Assembly: GCF_000526915.1 (NCBI RefSeq)
Contig: NZ_JAGZ01000010.1
Span: forward strand, 1-64,000
Direction of reading: 5' to 3'
DNA length: 64,000 bases
DNA from: Mycobacterium genavense ATCC 51234
GTDB lineage: Bacteria; Actinomycetota; Actinomycetes; Mycobacteriales; Mycobacteriaceae
The notes under the pieces are model-generated. The model saw nothing but the letters and a program-made list of their open reading frames with translations. It searched no databases and was not told the origin of the DNA. This document shows, piece by piece, positions 17,931 to 26,208 of this stretch (positions are counted from its first letter, which is position 1; each line of letters begins with the position of its first letter). A program made the translations under genes and the position numbers.

Positions 17931-19399
17931 ACCGTGAACTCGGTGTGACCGGGTGAGCTGTCGACGGAAATCGTCCCGTTGTGCGCCTTGACGACAGCGG
18001 AGACGATCGCCAGCCCCAGCCCGGTACTGCCGCCCTTGCGCGACCGTGAAGTATCGCCGCGGGCGAACCGCTCGAACACCTCCGACTGCAGAGCCGCCGG
18101 AATGCCGGGGCCGTTGTCGATCACCTGCAGCACGCTGTGCGTCGCGTCGGTGCTCAACCGCGTCGTGACGACGGTCCCCGAGCCGGTGTGGATCCGCGCG
18201 TTGGCAAGCAGATTGGTCAACACCTGATGCAGCCGTGCCGCGTCGCCGAGGACGACCACCGGTTCCTCGGGCAGGTCGAGCTCCCATTGATGCTCCGGTC
18301 CGGCGACGTGCGCGTCACTGACCGCGTCGACCGCCACGCGGGACAGGTCAACGGGTTCGCGCTCCAATGGCCGGCCGGAGTCCAACCGGGCCAAGAGCAG
18401 TAAGTCCTCGACGAGCCGCGTTATCCGCTCGGTCTCCGACGCGACGCGACTCATCGCATGTGCCACCGCTTCCCGGTCGTCGCCCATCCGCTGGGTGAGT
18501 TCGGTGTAGCCGCGGATCGCGGCCAGCGGCGTCCGCAACTCATGACTCGCGTCGGCGACGAACTGCCGAACCCTTGTCTCGCTGGCCTGCCGCGCCGAGA
18601 GTGCGGCCGCGATATGGTCGAGCATTCGGTTCAACGCCGACCCGAGTTGTCCCACCTCGGTAGAGGGGTTGGCGTCGGATTCGGGAACGCGTACCGGCAG
18701 TTCGACCTCGCCGCGGTCCAACGGCAGATTCGAAACCCGGCGCGCGGTTGCCGCGACGCGGCGCAGCGGTGCGAGTGCTCGCCTGATGATCACCATCCCC
18801 GCGATCGTCGCTGCGGCCAACACGATTACGGTGACGATCCCGAAAATGACCAGCATCTGGATCAGTGTCGCATCGACCTGGTCCATGGACAGTCCGGTGA
18901 CGATCACGTGGCCGCCGCGCCGGCTCGGAGCCGCGACGACGCGGTACCGCCCGAGGCCGTCGAGATCCACGGTCACCGGCTTGCGGCTGCCGGCGATGGC
19001 CGCCAGCTGATCCTGGGCCTTGTCGGTCAACGCGGCCCGGGAACCGATGCTGGTCAGGTAGCCCGCGTCGACCGTCTTGCCGCCGCTGACCACCGCGGCG
19101 ACCATGCCCGCCGGCTGCCCGGGAGCGTCGAGGAACCGGGGGCCGGGGCCGGGCCGCGGGTTGAAGCCGTGGTCGTGACGCCATCTCGGTCGGTTCGGTT
19201 CGGGGTACATCAGCGCCGAGCGGTGCGAGGTCCCGCCCAACTGTCCGTCCAGCTGACGTATCAAGTGATGGTTCAGCGAAAGGTCGGTTGCCGTGGTGAT
19301 TCCGACGCAGACCAGGGCCAGAACGATGACCTGCCCAACCAGCAGCCGTAGCCGAAGCGACCAGACGCGCCGTGCCCTAGATGGCGGGCTTGAGGACAT
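17906..19399 (-). CDS. tcrY: Two-component sensor histidine kinase TcrY
   Basis: 497 aa. One N-terminal membrane helix, a periplasmic loop rich in Pro/Arg (about residues 40-150), a second helix (VIFGIVTVIVLAAATIAGMV), HAMP, the H-box ADASHELRTPLAAIRGYTEL, N-box LLANARIH, DNGPGIP and GLGLAIVSAVV. ATG 19399 lies inside the 3' end of tcrX, so the two are coupled. Partner of TcrX; signal not established, low iron has been discussed. Confidence 0.93.
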   Translation of the reverse strand: MSSSPPSRARRVWSLRLRLLVGQVIVLALVCVGITTATDLSLNHHLIRQLDGQLGGTSHRSALMYPEPNRPRWRHDHGFNPRPGPGPRFLDAPGQPAGMVAAVVSGGKTVDAGYLTSIGSRAALTDKAQDQLAAIAGSRKPVTVDLDGLGRYRVVAAPSRRGGHVIVTGLSMDQVDATLIQMLVIFGIVTVIVLAAATIAGMVIIRRALAPLRRVAATARRVSNLPLDRGEVELPVRVPESDANPSTEVGQLGSALNRMLDHIAAALSARQASETRVRQFVADASHELRTPLAAIRGYTELTQRMGDDREAVAHAMSRVASETERITRLVEDLLLLARLDSGRPLEREPVDLSRVAVDAVSDAHVAGPEHQWELDLPEEPVVVLGDAARLHQVLTNLLANARIHTGSGTVVTTRLSTDATHSVLQVIDNGPGIPAALQSEVFERFARGDTSRSRKGGSTGLGLAIVSAVVKAHNGTISVDSSPGHTEFTVRLPLSVL

Positions 19400-20081
19400 A
19401 ACCCGCCCCGCGCAGCGTGTGGATCATCGGGTCGCGGCCGTTGTCGATCTTCTTGCGCAAGTAGGAGATATACAGCTCGACGATGTTGGACCGACCACCG
19501 AAGTCGTAACTCCACACCCGGTCCAGGATCTGCGCCTTGCTCAGCACCCGCTTGGAATTGCGCATCATGAACCGCAGCAGCTCAAACTCGGTGGAGGTCA
19601 ACGAAATTGGCTCACCGGCGCGGGTGACCTCGTGGCTGTCCTCGTCCAACACCAAGTCGCCGACGACGAGCTGTGCGCCGCTGTCCAGCGTGGTGACGCC
19701 GGTGCGCCGCAACAAAGCGCGCAGCCGGAGCACGACCTCTTCGATGCTGAACGGCTTGGTGACATAGTCGTCGCCACCGGCGGTCAACCCTGCGATGCGA
19801 TCTTCGACCGCATCCTTGGCCGTCAACAACAGCACCGGCAGCTGCGGATTCTCTTCGCGCAGTTTGTGTAACACCTCGAGCCCGCTCATGTCGGGCAGCA
19901 TCACGTCGAGTACGACGACGTCCGGGCGCTGGGCACGAGCGGAGGCGATTGCCGACGATCCGTCGCCGGCGGTTGCGATGTTCCAGCCCTCGTACCGCAG
20001 TGCCGTCGACACCATTTCGGACAATACGGATTCGTCGTCGACGACCAGCACGTTGATCGGATTGCCGTCCGCGCGGCACAT
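19377..20081 (-). CDS. tcrX: Two-component response regulator TcrX
   Basis: 234 aa OmpR-type regulator. Receiver domain with acidic pair VVDDE, phospho-acceptor VVLDVMLPDMSG and the conserved Lys (VTKPFS), then a winged helix ending GYVLKPAI. ATG at 20081 gives exactly 234 residues, the length I recall for M. tuberculosis TcrX; an in-frame ATG at 20117 would add 12 residues. Overlaps tcrY by 23 bp. Confidence 0.93.
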   Translation of the reverse strand: MCRADGNPINVLVVDDESVLSEMVSTALRYEGWNIATAGDGSSAIASARAQRPDVVVLDVMLPDMSGLEVLHKLREENPQLPVLLLTAKDAVEDRIAGLTAGGDDYVTKPFSIEEVVLRLRALLRRTGVTTLDSGAQLVVGDLVLDEDSHEVTRAGEPISLTSTEFELLRFMMRNSKRVLSKAQILDRVWSYDFGGRSNIVELYISYLRKKIDNGRDPMIHTLRGAGYVLKPAI

Positions 20082-20193
20082 GACAACGCGCTCCACGGAG
20101 GTTCGAGGCTGCGTCACAGGTTCCAGTATCCGCGTCCGACTGGGCCGACGCTATGACATTCCTTTGTGTGTCCTGTGAAACAGCAGCTGGTGC

Positions 20194-20349
20194 CTAGTAC
20201 CAGTACCGCCTGCCGGCGACCGGGCGGCCGATCGAGCCGAGGATCCACATCACCGCGCCGATGACGATCAGGACAATGCCGATCGTCCACAGCAAAGGAA
20301 TGGCGAACAGATATCCGAGAATGAGTAGGACTACGCCCAAGACGATCAT
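20194..20349 (-). CDS. Small two-helix membrane protein (DUF6131-like)
   Basis: 51 aa: MIVLGVVLLILGYLF, LLWTIGIVLIVIGAVMWILG, then a basic tail GRPVAGRRYWY. Two hydrophobic segments joined by an aromatic turn fit the small actinobacterial DUF6131 family. RBS AAGGAAG 6-8 bp before ATG 20349. Function unknown. It is shorter than most gene callers accept. Confidence 0.8.
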   Translation of the reverse strand: MIVLGVVLLILGYLFAIPLLWTIGIVLIVIGAVMWILGSIGRPVAGRRYWY

Positions 20350-20360
20350 GACAGACTTCC

Positions 20361-20596
20361 TTACGTGAGCGACACTAGATTGCTATGCATTGAACTGGGT
20401 TGCGGCACATGGCAATCCTTGACTTTGGGGTTGACGCCCCCGTGGTTCAACGGCCCCGCGACCACTGTCAGCGCGATGTTTCCCACTGTGACACAATTTG
20501 TTTGCCCAGTTTCAAAGTATCCGCGTTGCCATGCCGCGAAGACTCCGTAAGCAGCCACACCAGGACGATCGCGCCAATAATTCCGCGACCACGCAT
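20361..20596 (-). pseudogene. Small membrane protein conserved in mycobacteria, one-base deletion
   Basis: From ATG 20596 (RBS GGAGGT) the frame gives MRGRGIIGAIVLVWLLT, then shifts. The next frame continues GVFAAWQRGYFETGQTN and CVTVGNIALTVVAGPLN to a stop at 20361. Adding one G to ACGGAG (near 20548) restores one 78 aa frame with a single membrane helix and an outside Cys pair. Start and end fit, so one gene is broken by a homopolymer deletion. Confidence 0.7.
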
Positions 20597-20693
20597 CGTG
20601 ACCTCCGTTGTGTTCGAGAACGATATTCCCGTCGGCTAGCGATACCCGTTGGACGTATGTCTAAACCTCGGCGTGGCTAACTTCTTGGACCCG
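20597..20693. other. Intergenic, nothing identified
   Basis: About 100 bp between the broken small membrane gene and the YjbR remnant; it should carry the promoter of the former. No repeat or RNA gene was recognised. Confidence 0.5.
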
Positions 20694-20880
20694 CTACGAG
20701 TGGGCCGCCAGCCATTGCTAGGCGCGCCTCTTGGAGGCCCGGGACAGCCACGCGTCCTGGATCAGCTCGGCGAGATTTCTGCCAGTCGACTACCACGCAC
20801 CCGCACCGAGGGATAGCCGTCGAAGGGGGCGGTGGTGAAGAACGGCGAGCCGGAATCAGCCAGCGGCGGTTCCGAATTCG
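20694..20880 (-). pseudogene. Remnant of a YjbR/MmcQ-family gene
   Basis: The minus strand reads SPFFTTAPFDGYPSVRVR, then after a frameshift near 20775 ELIQDAWLSRASKRRA, an in-frame TAG at about 20716, and QWLAAHS before a final TAG at 20694. This is the C-terminal half of the YjbR/MmcQ DNA-binding-like family (FFTTpHFDGYP and KR..W motifs). The N-terminal half is missing; the remainder abuts the next methyltransferase gene. Confidence 0.6.
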
Positions 20881-20894
20881 ACGCCCATCACGCC

Positions 20895-21836
20895 TTAGCG
20901 GCGGCGCTGCGCGGACACATACAGGGTGGTCGGCATGGCGTCGTCGGCACCGTCCGGCAGGGCGCGGTCATAACGCGCCATCAACTCCGGGAAGCTTGCC
21001 GCCTGCACCTCCCAGCCATGCTCACGCAGCCATTCATCGACCGGGGTGCGTTCCTCGGCGTACCAAAGGTCGTCCACGTCGGTGATCTCGGCGTCGACCA
21101 CCTCGGCGATCGCGGCCCGCATGCGCTGCGCATCTTCTCGCTGGCGCCGCACCCGCTCGGGGTCGGTAAAGCCTTTGCTCGGCACGTTGGACGCCAGCCA
21201 ACTGCCCGGCGCGCTGAGCGAATGCATGCGCTCGAACAACAGGTCCTGTGCCTGCGACGGCAGGTAGCGCACCAACCCCTCGGCCGACCAGGCGGTGGGT
21301 TTCGACGGATCAAATCCTGCTTCCCGCAGTGCCTTTGGCCAATCCTGACGCAGATCGATCGGTATGGTCACCAGCATTGCGGTGGGGTCCGCGCCGTGTT
21401 GTTTCAACGTGGCCGTCTTGAAATCCAGCACTTTGGGTTGGTCGAGTTCGTACACCACGGTGCCGACCGGCCACGGCAGCCGCCACGAGCGGGAGTCAAG
21501 CCCCGACGCCAAAATCACCATCTGCCGGACGCCGGCGTCGGCCGCACCGAGAAAGAACTCGTCGAAGAACGCCGTCCGGGTGGCCATGAAGTCGACCATC
21601 AACTGTGTTCGCGTGCGCACCTCGGGCTCGATCTCGACCGCCTTGGCCAACAACTCGGGATCGGCGTAGATGCTCCACATCCCCTCCCCCACGGCGTTGA
21701 CGAAGACGCGCGCGAACGGGTCGTTGATGAGCGGGTTCTCGCTTTCGGTCTCGGCGGCGCGGGCGGCCGCAACACCGAGCGCGGTGGATCCCACGCTCGG
21801 TGTGATGTCCCAGGAATCGTTGTCGGTCCGCGGCAT
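20895..21836 (-). CDS. Putative S-adenosylmethionine-dependent methyltransferase, TIGR00027/LCMT family (Rv3767c ortholog)
   Basis: 313 aa from ATG 21836. Mycobacterial members begin TDNDSWDITPSVGSTALGVA, exactly as seen, and contain INDPFAR, VILASGLDSRSWRLPWP (SAM site) and VYELDQPKVLDFK. These enzymes are numerous in mycobacteria; substrates are unknown, with O-methylation of carboxylates suggested by the fold. The open frame extends 28 codons upstream but the family start is clear. Confidence 0.92.
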   Translation of the reverse strand: MPRTDNDSWDITPSVGSTALGVAAARAAETESENPLINDPFARVFVNAVGEGMWSIYADPELLAKAVEIEPEVRTRTQLMVDFMATRTAFFDEFFLGAADAGVRQMVILASGLDSRSWRLPWPVGTVVYELDQPKVLDFKTATLKQHGADPTAMLVTIPIDLRQDWPKALREAGFDPSKPTAWSAEGLVRYLPSQAQDLLFERMHSLSAPGSWLASNVPSKGFTDPERVRRQREDAQRMRAAIAEVVDAEITDVDDLWYAEERTPVDEWLREHGWEVQAASFPELMARYDRALPDGADDAMPTTLYVSAQRRR

Positions 21837-21963
21837 CGCCAGTCCTCTCCCACCCTGATAGTCGATTGCGTTCACTATTCTTCCAGCCGCCGACGGCTCT
21901 TGGCACTCGTTGCGGGTCACTTACGCTGTCTTCACAGAGGGCCCACAGGTAAGGAGTGCCGCG

Positions 21964-22109
21964 ATGACCCGGACGGCGACGTGTTGTTCCTCGAATGGGC
22001 CGCCGAGTCGGCGGCCAACCGGGTCGACGACGGCGTCGACACCTTCGTCTTCCGCGACGGCATGATTCGCGCGCAGACCGTCCGGTACACGCCGAGACGT
22101 CGCGAGTAG
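21964..22109 (+). pseudogene. SnoaL-like protein (Rv3768-like) with internal deletion
   Basis: A good start (AAGGAG, ATG ACC at 21964) is joined within a few codons, out of frame, to the C-terminal part of a SnoaL/NTF2-fold protein: GDVLFLEWAAESAANRVDDG and DTFVFRDGMIRAQTVRYTP, stop at 22109. Most of the expected N-terminal 70 residues are absent. The simplest reading is an internal deletion that kept both ends. Confidence 0.6.
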
Positions 22110-22120
22110 GTTCACACCCC

Positions 22121-23152
22121 GTGGAGCACGTGGACTTGGACGCCGTCGCGGAATGGATGTCTCGGCAGGGGCTGGGCGACGGTCCGCTGCAGGACGTGTC
22201 GGCCGTCACCGGCGGCACGCAGAACGTGATGCTGCGGTTCACCCGGGCCGGTCGGCCGTATGTGCTGCGGCGCGGGCCGCGACACCTGCGGCCGCGCAGC
22301 AACAGCGTGATCCTGCGGGAAACCAAAGTCCTTGCGGCACTTGCCGGTTCCGACGTTCCACACCCGCACCTGATCGCGGTCTGCGACGACCCCACCGTGC
22401 TGGGCGATGCCGTCTTCTATCTGATGGACCCGGTCGACGGCTTCAACGCCGGCGAGGGGCTGCTCCCGCTGCATGCCGGCGATGCCAAGGTGCGCCACGG
22501 CATGGGCCTGTCGATGGCCGACTCGCTGGCCAGGCTGGGTGCGATCGACCACGTCGCGGTGGGTCTCGCCGATTTCGGCAAACCGGAGGGCTTCCTGGAA
22601 CGCCAGGTGCCGCGCTGGCTTGGGGAGCTGGACTCCTACCGCCAGTACGACGGCTATCCCGGGCCGCAGATCCCGGGCATCGAGGAAGTATCGGCCTGGC
22701 TGGAACGCCACCGGCCGACGAGCTGGACACCCGGGATCATGCACGGGGACTACCACTCGGCCAACGTGATGTTTTCCCGCACCGGGCCCGACGTCGTCGC
22801 GATCGTCGACTGGGAGATGTGCACGATCGGCGACCCGCTGCTGGATCTGGGCTGGCTGCTGGCCACCTGGCGCCAGCCGGACGGTTCCAGCGTGTTCAGC
22901 CACACGCTGAGCAGTCAGGACGGGTTGGCCAGCACCGACGAGCTGTTCGAGCGTTACGCCGCCAACACCACCCGCGACTTGTCGCACATCACCTGGTACA
23001 CGGTGCTGGCGTGCTTCAAGCTGGGCATCGTCATCGAGGGCACGCTGGCCCGGGCCTGTGCCGGCAAGGCCGAGAAAGATGTCGGCGATGCGCTGCACGC
23101 GGCCACGGTGCACCTGTTCGAGCGCGCGCTGACCCAGATCGGCAACGGCTAG
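22121..23152 (+). CDS. APH-like kinase, ACAD10/11-type
   Basis: 343 aa, third member of the family in this window. TGGTQNVMLRFTRAG nucleotide loop, intact catalytic HGDYHSANVMF and metal motif IVDWEMCTIGDPLLDL. GTG at 22121 is used; GTG 22130 is also possible. Stands alone just after the SnoaL remnant. Likely acts on a hydroxylated acyl substrate by family analogy; not shown by the sequence. Confidence 0.87.
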   Translation: MEHVDLDAVAEWMSRQGLGDGPLQDVSAVTGGTQNVMLRFTRAGRPYVLRRGPRHLRPRSNSVILRETKVLAALAGSDVPHPHLIAVCDDPTVLGDAVFYLMDPVDGFNAGEGLLPLHAGDAKVRHGMGLSMADSLARLGAIDHVAVGLADFGKPEGFLERQVPRWLGELDSYRQYDGYPGPQIPGIEEVSAWLERHRPTSWTPGIMHGDYHSANVMFSRTGPDVVAIVDWEMCTIGDPLLDLGWLLATWRQPDGSSVFSHTLSSQDGLASTDELFERYAANTTRDLSHITWYTVLACFKLGIVIEGTLARACAGKAEKDVGDALHAATVHLFERALTQIGNG

Positions 23153-23230
23153 CATCTTTGGACGTGCCTCCTTACCCGTCGGGCCCGGCCGTTCGAGCCA
23201 CGACGGTAATGGCTCGGTAGGGTCGAGGCC

Positions 23231-23449
23231 ATGAATCGGTTCGAGCGCGGCCTGGCGCGGATTCGGGACATGCGCTTTGACCTGTACGAGCAGCCGTTGC
23301 GGCAGGTGAGCCTGGAGCTCAAGATCGTGTTCGTCGCGGTCCACCTGCCGATCGTCGGCGGCAAGACGCTCAGAATCCCGATGTTCGCGACGGTTGGGCC
23401 CATGCCCGACAAGTCCACCGGCCCGGACGCCGACGACACTGCTCATTAA
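23231..23449 (+). CDS. Small conserved hypothetical protein (Rv3769-like position)
   Basis: 72 aa, MNRFERGLARIRDMRFDLYE onward, with one beta-rich hydrophobic patch (LELKIVFVAVHLPIVGG). No known domain recognised and no signal peptide. RBS is weak. It sits in the position of Rv3769, but similarity was not checked. Codon use looks coding. Confidence 0.55.
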   Translation: MNRFERGLARIRDMRFDLYEQPLRQVSLELKIVFVAVHLPIVGGKTLRIPMFATVGPMPDKSTGPDADDTAH

Positions 23450-23549
23450 CGGTCTGTCGAACAACGGATTACAGGTTCGACCGGCCGTCTACGCCGGCAC
23501 TGACCGTCAGTAAGGTCAAATTCCGACGCTACGGCGCGAGGAACTGCTG

Positions 23550-23741
23550 ATGAGCATGGGAGACGACCTCGAATTCACCTCGGACGCGCTGGGGTTCACG
23601 CCGATGACGGTCGACGACGGGCCGGACCACGTGATGCGGACCTGCGCAGCATGCGGCGGATATTTCCCCACCAAACCGGGCAGTGCCTTTGACCGCGCCG
23701 CGCTGTGCCACGCGCACCTGTTGGTGAGGCATGCGCGCTAA
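23550..23741 (+). CDS. Small zinc-ribbon-like hypothetical protein
   Basis: 63 aa with a CAACGGYF motif and a later CHAH, four potential zinc ligands (CxxC...CxxH). RBS GAGGAA before ATG 23550. Its TAA overlaps the start of the next small gene (TAATG), suggesting a coupled pair. No function can be given. Confidence 0.55.
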   Translation: MSMGDDLEFTSDALGFTPMTVDDGPDHVMRTCAACGGYFPTKPGSAFDRAALCHAHLLVRHAR

Positions 23742-23949
23742 TGCGCCGCGACGGCGCCGTTTGGACGGAGTACGACCACGACCCGTACACCCGCCGCGAA
23801 CTGGACAGCGGACCCGGGCGTGCCGGGCGTGGCTGGACAGCAACGGCATCACCTCCGGTGAATGGAAGGTGGAAGCGCGCGGCGCTGACACCGGCGACAG
23901 GCTGGGCGAATCCGAAGTCGTCAATCTTGCCGAGAAGTCGCCGCACTGA
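23741..23949 (+). pseudogene. Small hypothetical protein, probable frameshift
   Basis: From ATG 23741 the frame reads MRRDGAVWTEYDHDPYTRRE, then turns into Arg/Pro-rich sequence. The neighbouring frame continues CRAWLDSNGITSGEWKVEA and LGESEVVNLAEKSPH to a stop at 23949, which looks like real protein. A one-base change near 23812-23818 would join them. Less certain than the other frameshifts. Confidence 0.45.
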
Positions 23950-24029
23950 CGATTGATCGAAGGGTTACGCAACGTCAGGAGCTGCGATTACGATCTGCGC
24001 AGGGGGCAGCCTACAGATTCGAGTCAGCC

Positions 24030-24308
24030 ATGAAACCCACCCGACGTCCGGTCGCTGGATTCCTCACGGCCGTCACGCTGACGATCGCCGCTGCGACATT
24101 TGCCTCCGCACCGGCCGCGACCGCCGATCCCATCTGTGGAGTGCCGGGAACGCCACCGTGCGCGGGTCCTAGTCCGTTGACGCCCGAGCAACAGTGCGCG
24201 TTTATCGCCTGGAGATCGATGATGCCGTGCAACTGGCTCGACATGCAGGTGCCCGTTGGGACGCCAGGCAGTTGGGACAACCCTCCGGCCCCGCCGCCGC
24301 AGCCTTGA
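24030..24308 (+). CDS. Small secreted Cys/Pro-rich protein
   Basis: 92 aa. Sec signal peptide (LTAVTLTIAAATFASAPAATA, cleavage after ATA about residue 32) followed by a short mature chain with four Cys (ICGVPGTPPC, QQCAFIAWRSMMPCNWLD) and a Pro-rich end. Secreted proteins of this pattern are common in mycobacteria; function unknown. Followed by tRNA-Arg on the other strand. Confidence 0.75.
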   Translation: MKPTRRPVAGFLTAVTLTIAAATFASAPAATADPICGVPGTPPCAGPSPLTPEQQCAFIAWRSMMPCNWLDMQVPVGTPGSWDNPPAPPPQP

Positions 24309-24315
24309 GAGAGAG

Positions 24316-24388
24316 CGCGCCCGAAGGGATTCGAACCCCTAACCCTCTGATCCGTAGTCAGATGCTCTATCCGTTGAGCTACGGGCGC
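24316..24388 (-). tRNA. tRNA-Arg(ACG)
   Basis: Minus strand: acceptor GCGCCCG/CGGGCGC, D-loop AGCTCAACGGATAGAGC, anticodon stem TCTGA/TCAGA with loop CTACGGA giving ACG, T-arm GGTTCGAATCC. This is the substrate of TadA, encoded at 1404. Confidence 0.96.
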
Positions 24389-24422
24389 CGGTAACTCAGT
24401 TGTGTCCGCGAAAGGACTGCAG

Positions 24423-24511
24423 CGGAGGCGAGAGGATTTGAACCTCCGGTCCCCTTTAGGGGGGACAACTCATTAGCAGTGAGCCCCATTCGGCCGCTCT
24501 GGCACGCCTCC
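24423..24511 (-). tRNA. tRNA-Ser(GCT)
   Basis: Minus strand: acceptor GGAGGCG/CGCCTCC, long variable arm (CCCCCCTAAAGGGG), anticodon loop CTGCTAA giving GCT for AGC/AGU, T-arm GGTTCAAATCC. 34 bp from tRNA-Arg. Confidence 0.96.
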
Positions 24512-24600
24512 CTTGGACTTCATGAGGGTACCCGACTCGATACGGGCGTCCCTGAACCGCCGGAGGCATAGCGTACACAGCGAGGACATATGCTGTCGAA

Positions 24601-25675
24601 GTGACTGCCCGCCTACGGCCGGAGCTGGCCGGGCTGCCAGTTTACGTTCCGGGCAAGACGGTGCCGGGTTCGATGAAACTGGCCAGCAACGAGACGGTGT
24701 TCGGCCCGCTGCCCAGTGTCCGCGCCGCGATCGAGCAAGCGACCGACAACGTCAACCGCTACCCCGACAACGGCTGCGTGCAACTCGACGCGGCGCTGGC
24801 CAAACATCTCGGGCCCGGCCTCGACCCGGAGAACGTCGCCGTCGCCGCGGGCTCGGTCAACCTCTGCCAGCAGTTGGTGCAAATCACCGCCTCGGCCGGT
24901 GACGAGGTGATCCTCGGCTAGCGCAGCTTCGAGCTCTACCCGCCGCTGGTCCAGGTCGCCGGCGCGACCGCGGTCAAGGTGGCGCTGACCGACCACACCT
25001 TCGACCTCTACGCGATGCTCGCCGCGATCACCGAAAACACCCGGCTGATTTTCGTCTGCAATCCCAACAACCCGACCTCGACCGTCGTCGACCCGGACGC
25101 GCTGGCCCGGTTTGTCGAGGCCGTTCCGCCGCACATCGTGATCGCGATCGACGAGGCCTACGTCGAATACATTCGCGACGGCATGCTGCCCGACAGCTTG
25201 GGCCTGGTCCGCGCCCGTGACAACGTCGTTGTGCTGCGCACCTTATTCCAAGGCCTACGGGCTGGCCGGCCTGAGGGTCGGCTATGCGGTCGGCCACCCC
25301 GACCTGATCACGGCTTTGGACCAGGTGTTCGTTCCGTTCTCGGTGACCAACATCTCGCAGGCCGCCGCGATCGCATCGCTGGACGCCGCCGACGAATTGT
25401 TGACCCGCACCGACGCGGTGGCCGCCGATCGGGTTCGGGTCAGCGCCGCGTTACGGGACGCCGGATACGCATTGCCGCCTTCGCAGGCGAACTTCGTCTG
25501 GCTGCCGTTGGGGCCGCGGACCCGGGATTTCGTGACCCGGGCGGCCGACGCGGGCATCGTGGTTCGCCAATACGGTGACGACGGTGTTCGCGTGTCCATC
25601 GGTGCACCCGCCGAAAACGACGCGCTGCTGGCATTCGCCCGCGACTGGATAGCACACCCGGAGGTTGCCGAATGA
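24601..25675 (+). pseudogene. hisC2: Histidinol-phosphate aminotransferase HisC2, amber stop plus frameshift
   Basis: PLP aminotransferase, M. tuberculosis Rv3772 ortholog. GTG start 24601. TAG at 24919-24921 replaces Trp in the conserved (G)WRSFELYP. The frame continues with NPNNPTSTVV and EAYVEYIRDG, then shifts near 25241-25248, where ACCTTATTCC stands for ACCTTCTCC (one extra base). The PLP-lysine motif SKAYGLAGLRVGY follows in the new frame to a normal end at 25675. About 358 residues if repaired. Two independent lesions make it non-functional; hisC1 presumably lies elsewhere. Confidence 0.93.
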
Positions 25676-26145
25676 GCCTGGCCCGCAAGCAATTCAACGA
25701 GTTCAAGAACCGCAGCGACAAGATCGCCGACGCCGAACTCGACGACTATTGGGCAACCCTGGACCCCGCGACCATCGACGAGATGATGGGCGAGTGGAAG
25801 GGCGGCGAGTTCCTGACCGGTCACATGATGAACGGGCAGTTGGCGAAGGTCGGCTGGTTCGGCAAGACCTTCACTTCGGTTAGCGACGTGCAGCCGTTGG
25901 TCTGCCTGGACGACGACGGAAACAAGTTCTCCAACAAGAAGATGGGCAAGGGCGAGGCGAGCCTCTGGCTGGAAGAATTCCGCGGCGAGGTCACCGCCAC
26001 CATGGTTTACGACGGCCAACCCGTGCACGACCATTTCATGAAGATCGACGACGACGCCGTGATGGGCATCATGAACGGCAAGGGCGTGTTGGACTTCCAG
26101 GACGGGGTGGGCCGCTACTACTACTTCTACCTCGAACGCGTCTAG
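25672..26145 (+). CDS. GXWXG / DUF4334 domain protein
   Basis: 157 aa. GEWKGGEFL carries the GxWxG motif (GEWKG) near residue 40, followed by KVGWFGKTF and, in the second half, the DUF4334-like YDGQPVHDHFMKIDDDAVMG. No signal or membrane segment. ATG overlaps the hisC2 stop (ATGA). Function unknown; the domain often sits near lipid and fatty acid genes. Confidence 0.85.
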   Translation: MSLARKQFNEFKNRSDKIADAELDDYWATLDPATIDEMMGEWKGGEFLTGHMMNGQLAKVGWFGKTFTSVSDVQPLVCLDDDGNKFSNKKMGKGEASLWLEEFRGEVTATMVYDGQPVHDHFMKIDDDAVMGIMNGKGVLDFQDGVGRYYYFYLERV

Positions 26146-26208
26146 GCCCCTTGAGCGCAGGTCCGACACCTGCTGCTATTTGTGAAATGAATCGTTAGCA
26201 TTTGGTGC

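Noticed and set aside
24316..24511. tRNA pair as an attachment site for an integrated element
   Set aside because: Both tRNAs are complete, no direct repeat of their 3' ends was noticed nearby, and neighbours are ordinary chromosomal genes.
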